From: Volvariella volvacea V23
Lineage: Eukaryota > Basidiomycota > Agaricomycetes > Agaricales > Pluteaceae
DNA: 64,000 nt
NCBI GenBank assembly: GCA_000349905.1
Contig: KB722747.1
Span: 413,167-477,166, forward strand
Direction of reading: 5' to 3'
Positions 63,508-64,000 of the stretch are shown in pieces. Position 1 is the first letter of the stretch. Every line of letters starts with the position of its first letter. The position numbers and the translations under genes were made by a program. The notes below the pieces were generated by a model. That model was not told where the DNA came from and searched no databases. It saw only the letters and a list, made by a program, of their open reading frames with translations.

Positions 63508-64000
63508 TCATCGATGACTAGGCCCTTCAGTTGTACCATCGGAGGCCTCCACCCTGACCCCTCTCGACGAACTAACACTTCTTATATCCCTCCCTTCATC
63601 TGCCAATTCTCGGTGCATATCCGCCTCTGCTTTCCGCTGTTGCTCCTCCTCCAACTGTTCTTCAATATTGTCGTCCGGTGCCCTTCTTAGCATCTTCCTA
63701 AACGCGTCCGCCATAATCTGTGCATCCTTTTCTGAAAATGGTCCCGGATCACCCGCACTGCCCGTTCTTGAGATTACTGATGCACCATCAGGCGATATCA
63801 TGCTATGCCCATCCCTTCCTCCTCGATCAGCAGACGCAGCAACACCGCCGTGTCCGACTGAACTGGGTCCCTTTGGCGGTATAGCCGCTGCTGCAAGTAG
63901 CGGTGAACCTGGTGAGTTCGCCGCAGCCATCATGGGTGAAGCAGAGCCCATAGAGTTACGATTGGAATCTGCGTCTGCGGCGTTTCTCCGGCGAATACGT
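63508..64000 (-). CDS. C-terminal exon of an unrecognised protein, running off the window
   Basis: The minus-strand frame is open from the window edge (IRRRNAADADSNRNSMGS) to the stop at 63508. It shows an Arg-rich start, an Ala/Ser/Pro-rich stretch (SPMMAAANSPGSPLLAAAAI), a Gly/Asp segment, then PFSEKDAQIMADAFRKMLRR, a charged helical motif, and a Glu/Arg-rich end (EEQLEEEQQRKAEADMHREL). Composition and codon choice look coding. I have seen the FSxxDAxxMADAFRKxLR pattern near the C-terminus of basidiomycete membrane-type proteins, but cannot name the family. The N-terminal part is outside the window; an ATG at 63951 would be an internal Met. Confidence 0.6.
   Translation of the reverse strand, partial: RIRRRNAADADSNRNSMGSASPMMAAANSPGSPLLAAAAIPPKGPSSVGHGGVAASADRGGRDGHSMISPDGASVISRTGSAGDPGPFSEKDAQIMADAFRKMLRRAPDDNIEEQLEEEQQRKAEADMHRELADEGRDIRSVSSSRGVRVEASDGTTEGPSHR

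Noticed and set aside
62603..63511. 302-codon minus frame with many hydrophobic and Ser/Pro residues
   Set aside because: It lies in a strand-biased pyrimidine-rich region where stop codons are rare; overlapping frames there are equally long. Composition reflects base bias, not a protein family.

Overview
The window looks like nuclear DNA of a basidiomycete fungus, most probably an agaricomycete. Every gene that can be reconstructed has many short introns (about 45-70 nt, GT...AG, often gtaagt or gtgagt donors). The recognised proteins are eukaryotic: a mitochondrial 2-oxoglutarate dehydrogenase, a nuclear exosome nuclease, and ER proteins for CAAX processing and GPI anchoring. A run of exactly 100 N (28611-28710) marks a scaffold gap. 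Gene models were built by hand from reading frames and splice signals. The pseudokinase model was checked exon by exon and gives 3411 nt, divisible by 3. The other models were checked only at individual junctions.

Left part (1-19.3 kb), gene-dense: the 3' end of a DHA1-type MFS transporter (+); a 1136-aa kinase-like protein whose catalytic motifs are lost (-); two related Gag-like retroelement ORFs, one ruined and one open (-); a short-chain dehydrogenase (-); RRP6, the 3'-5' exonuclease of the nuclear exosome (+); and a complete DHA1 MFS transporter related to the partial one at the window start (+).

Middle (19.8-54.5 kb): two copies of an about 3.2-kb repeat lie in inverted orientation (19845-23080 on + and 51221-54450 on -), pointing toward each other. 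Each has ACGCGT boxes, a TATA-like box, a conserved hairpin and intron-like signals. Between them are RCE1 (-), then a gene-poor stretch of about 19.5 kb (25.6-45.2 kb) containing the scaffold gap, then the divergent pair GPI16/PIG-T (-) and AFG2/DRG1 (+). A few short, splice-compatible, protein-like frames occur near 41.3-42.9 kb but none is recognised.

Right part (54.5-64 kb): KGD1, the 2-oxoglutarate dehydrogenase E1 (-); a long stretch whose minus strand is pyrimidine-rich and may be untranslated transcript; and the C-terminal exon of an unrecognised protein running off the window end (-).

The genes do not form a pathway cluster. RCE1 and GPI16 both process proteins at the ER, and RRP6 and AFG2 both serve RNA or ribosome maturation, but this looks like ordinary fungal neighbourhood. 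The unusual content is the inverted repeat pair, the kinase-like protein without catalytic residues, the large loop insertion in RCE1 and the Gag-like pair.
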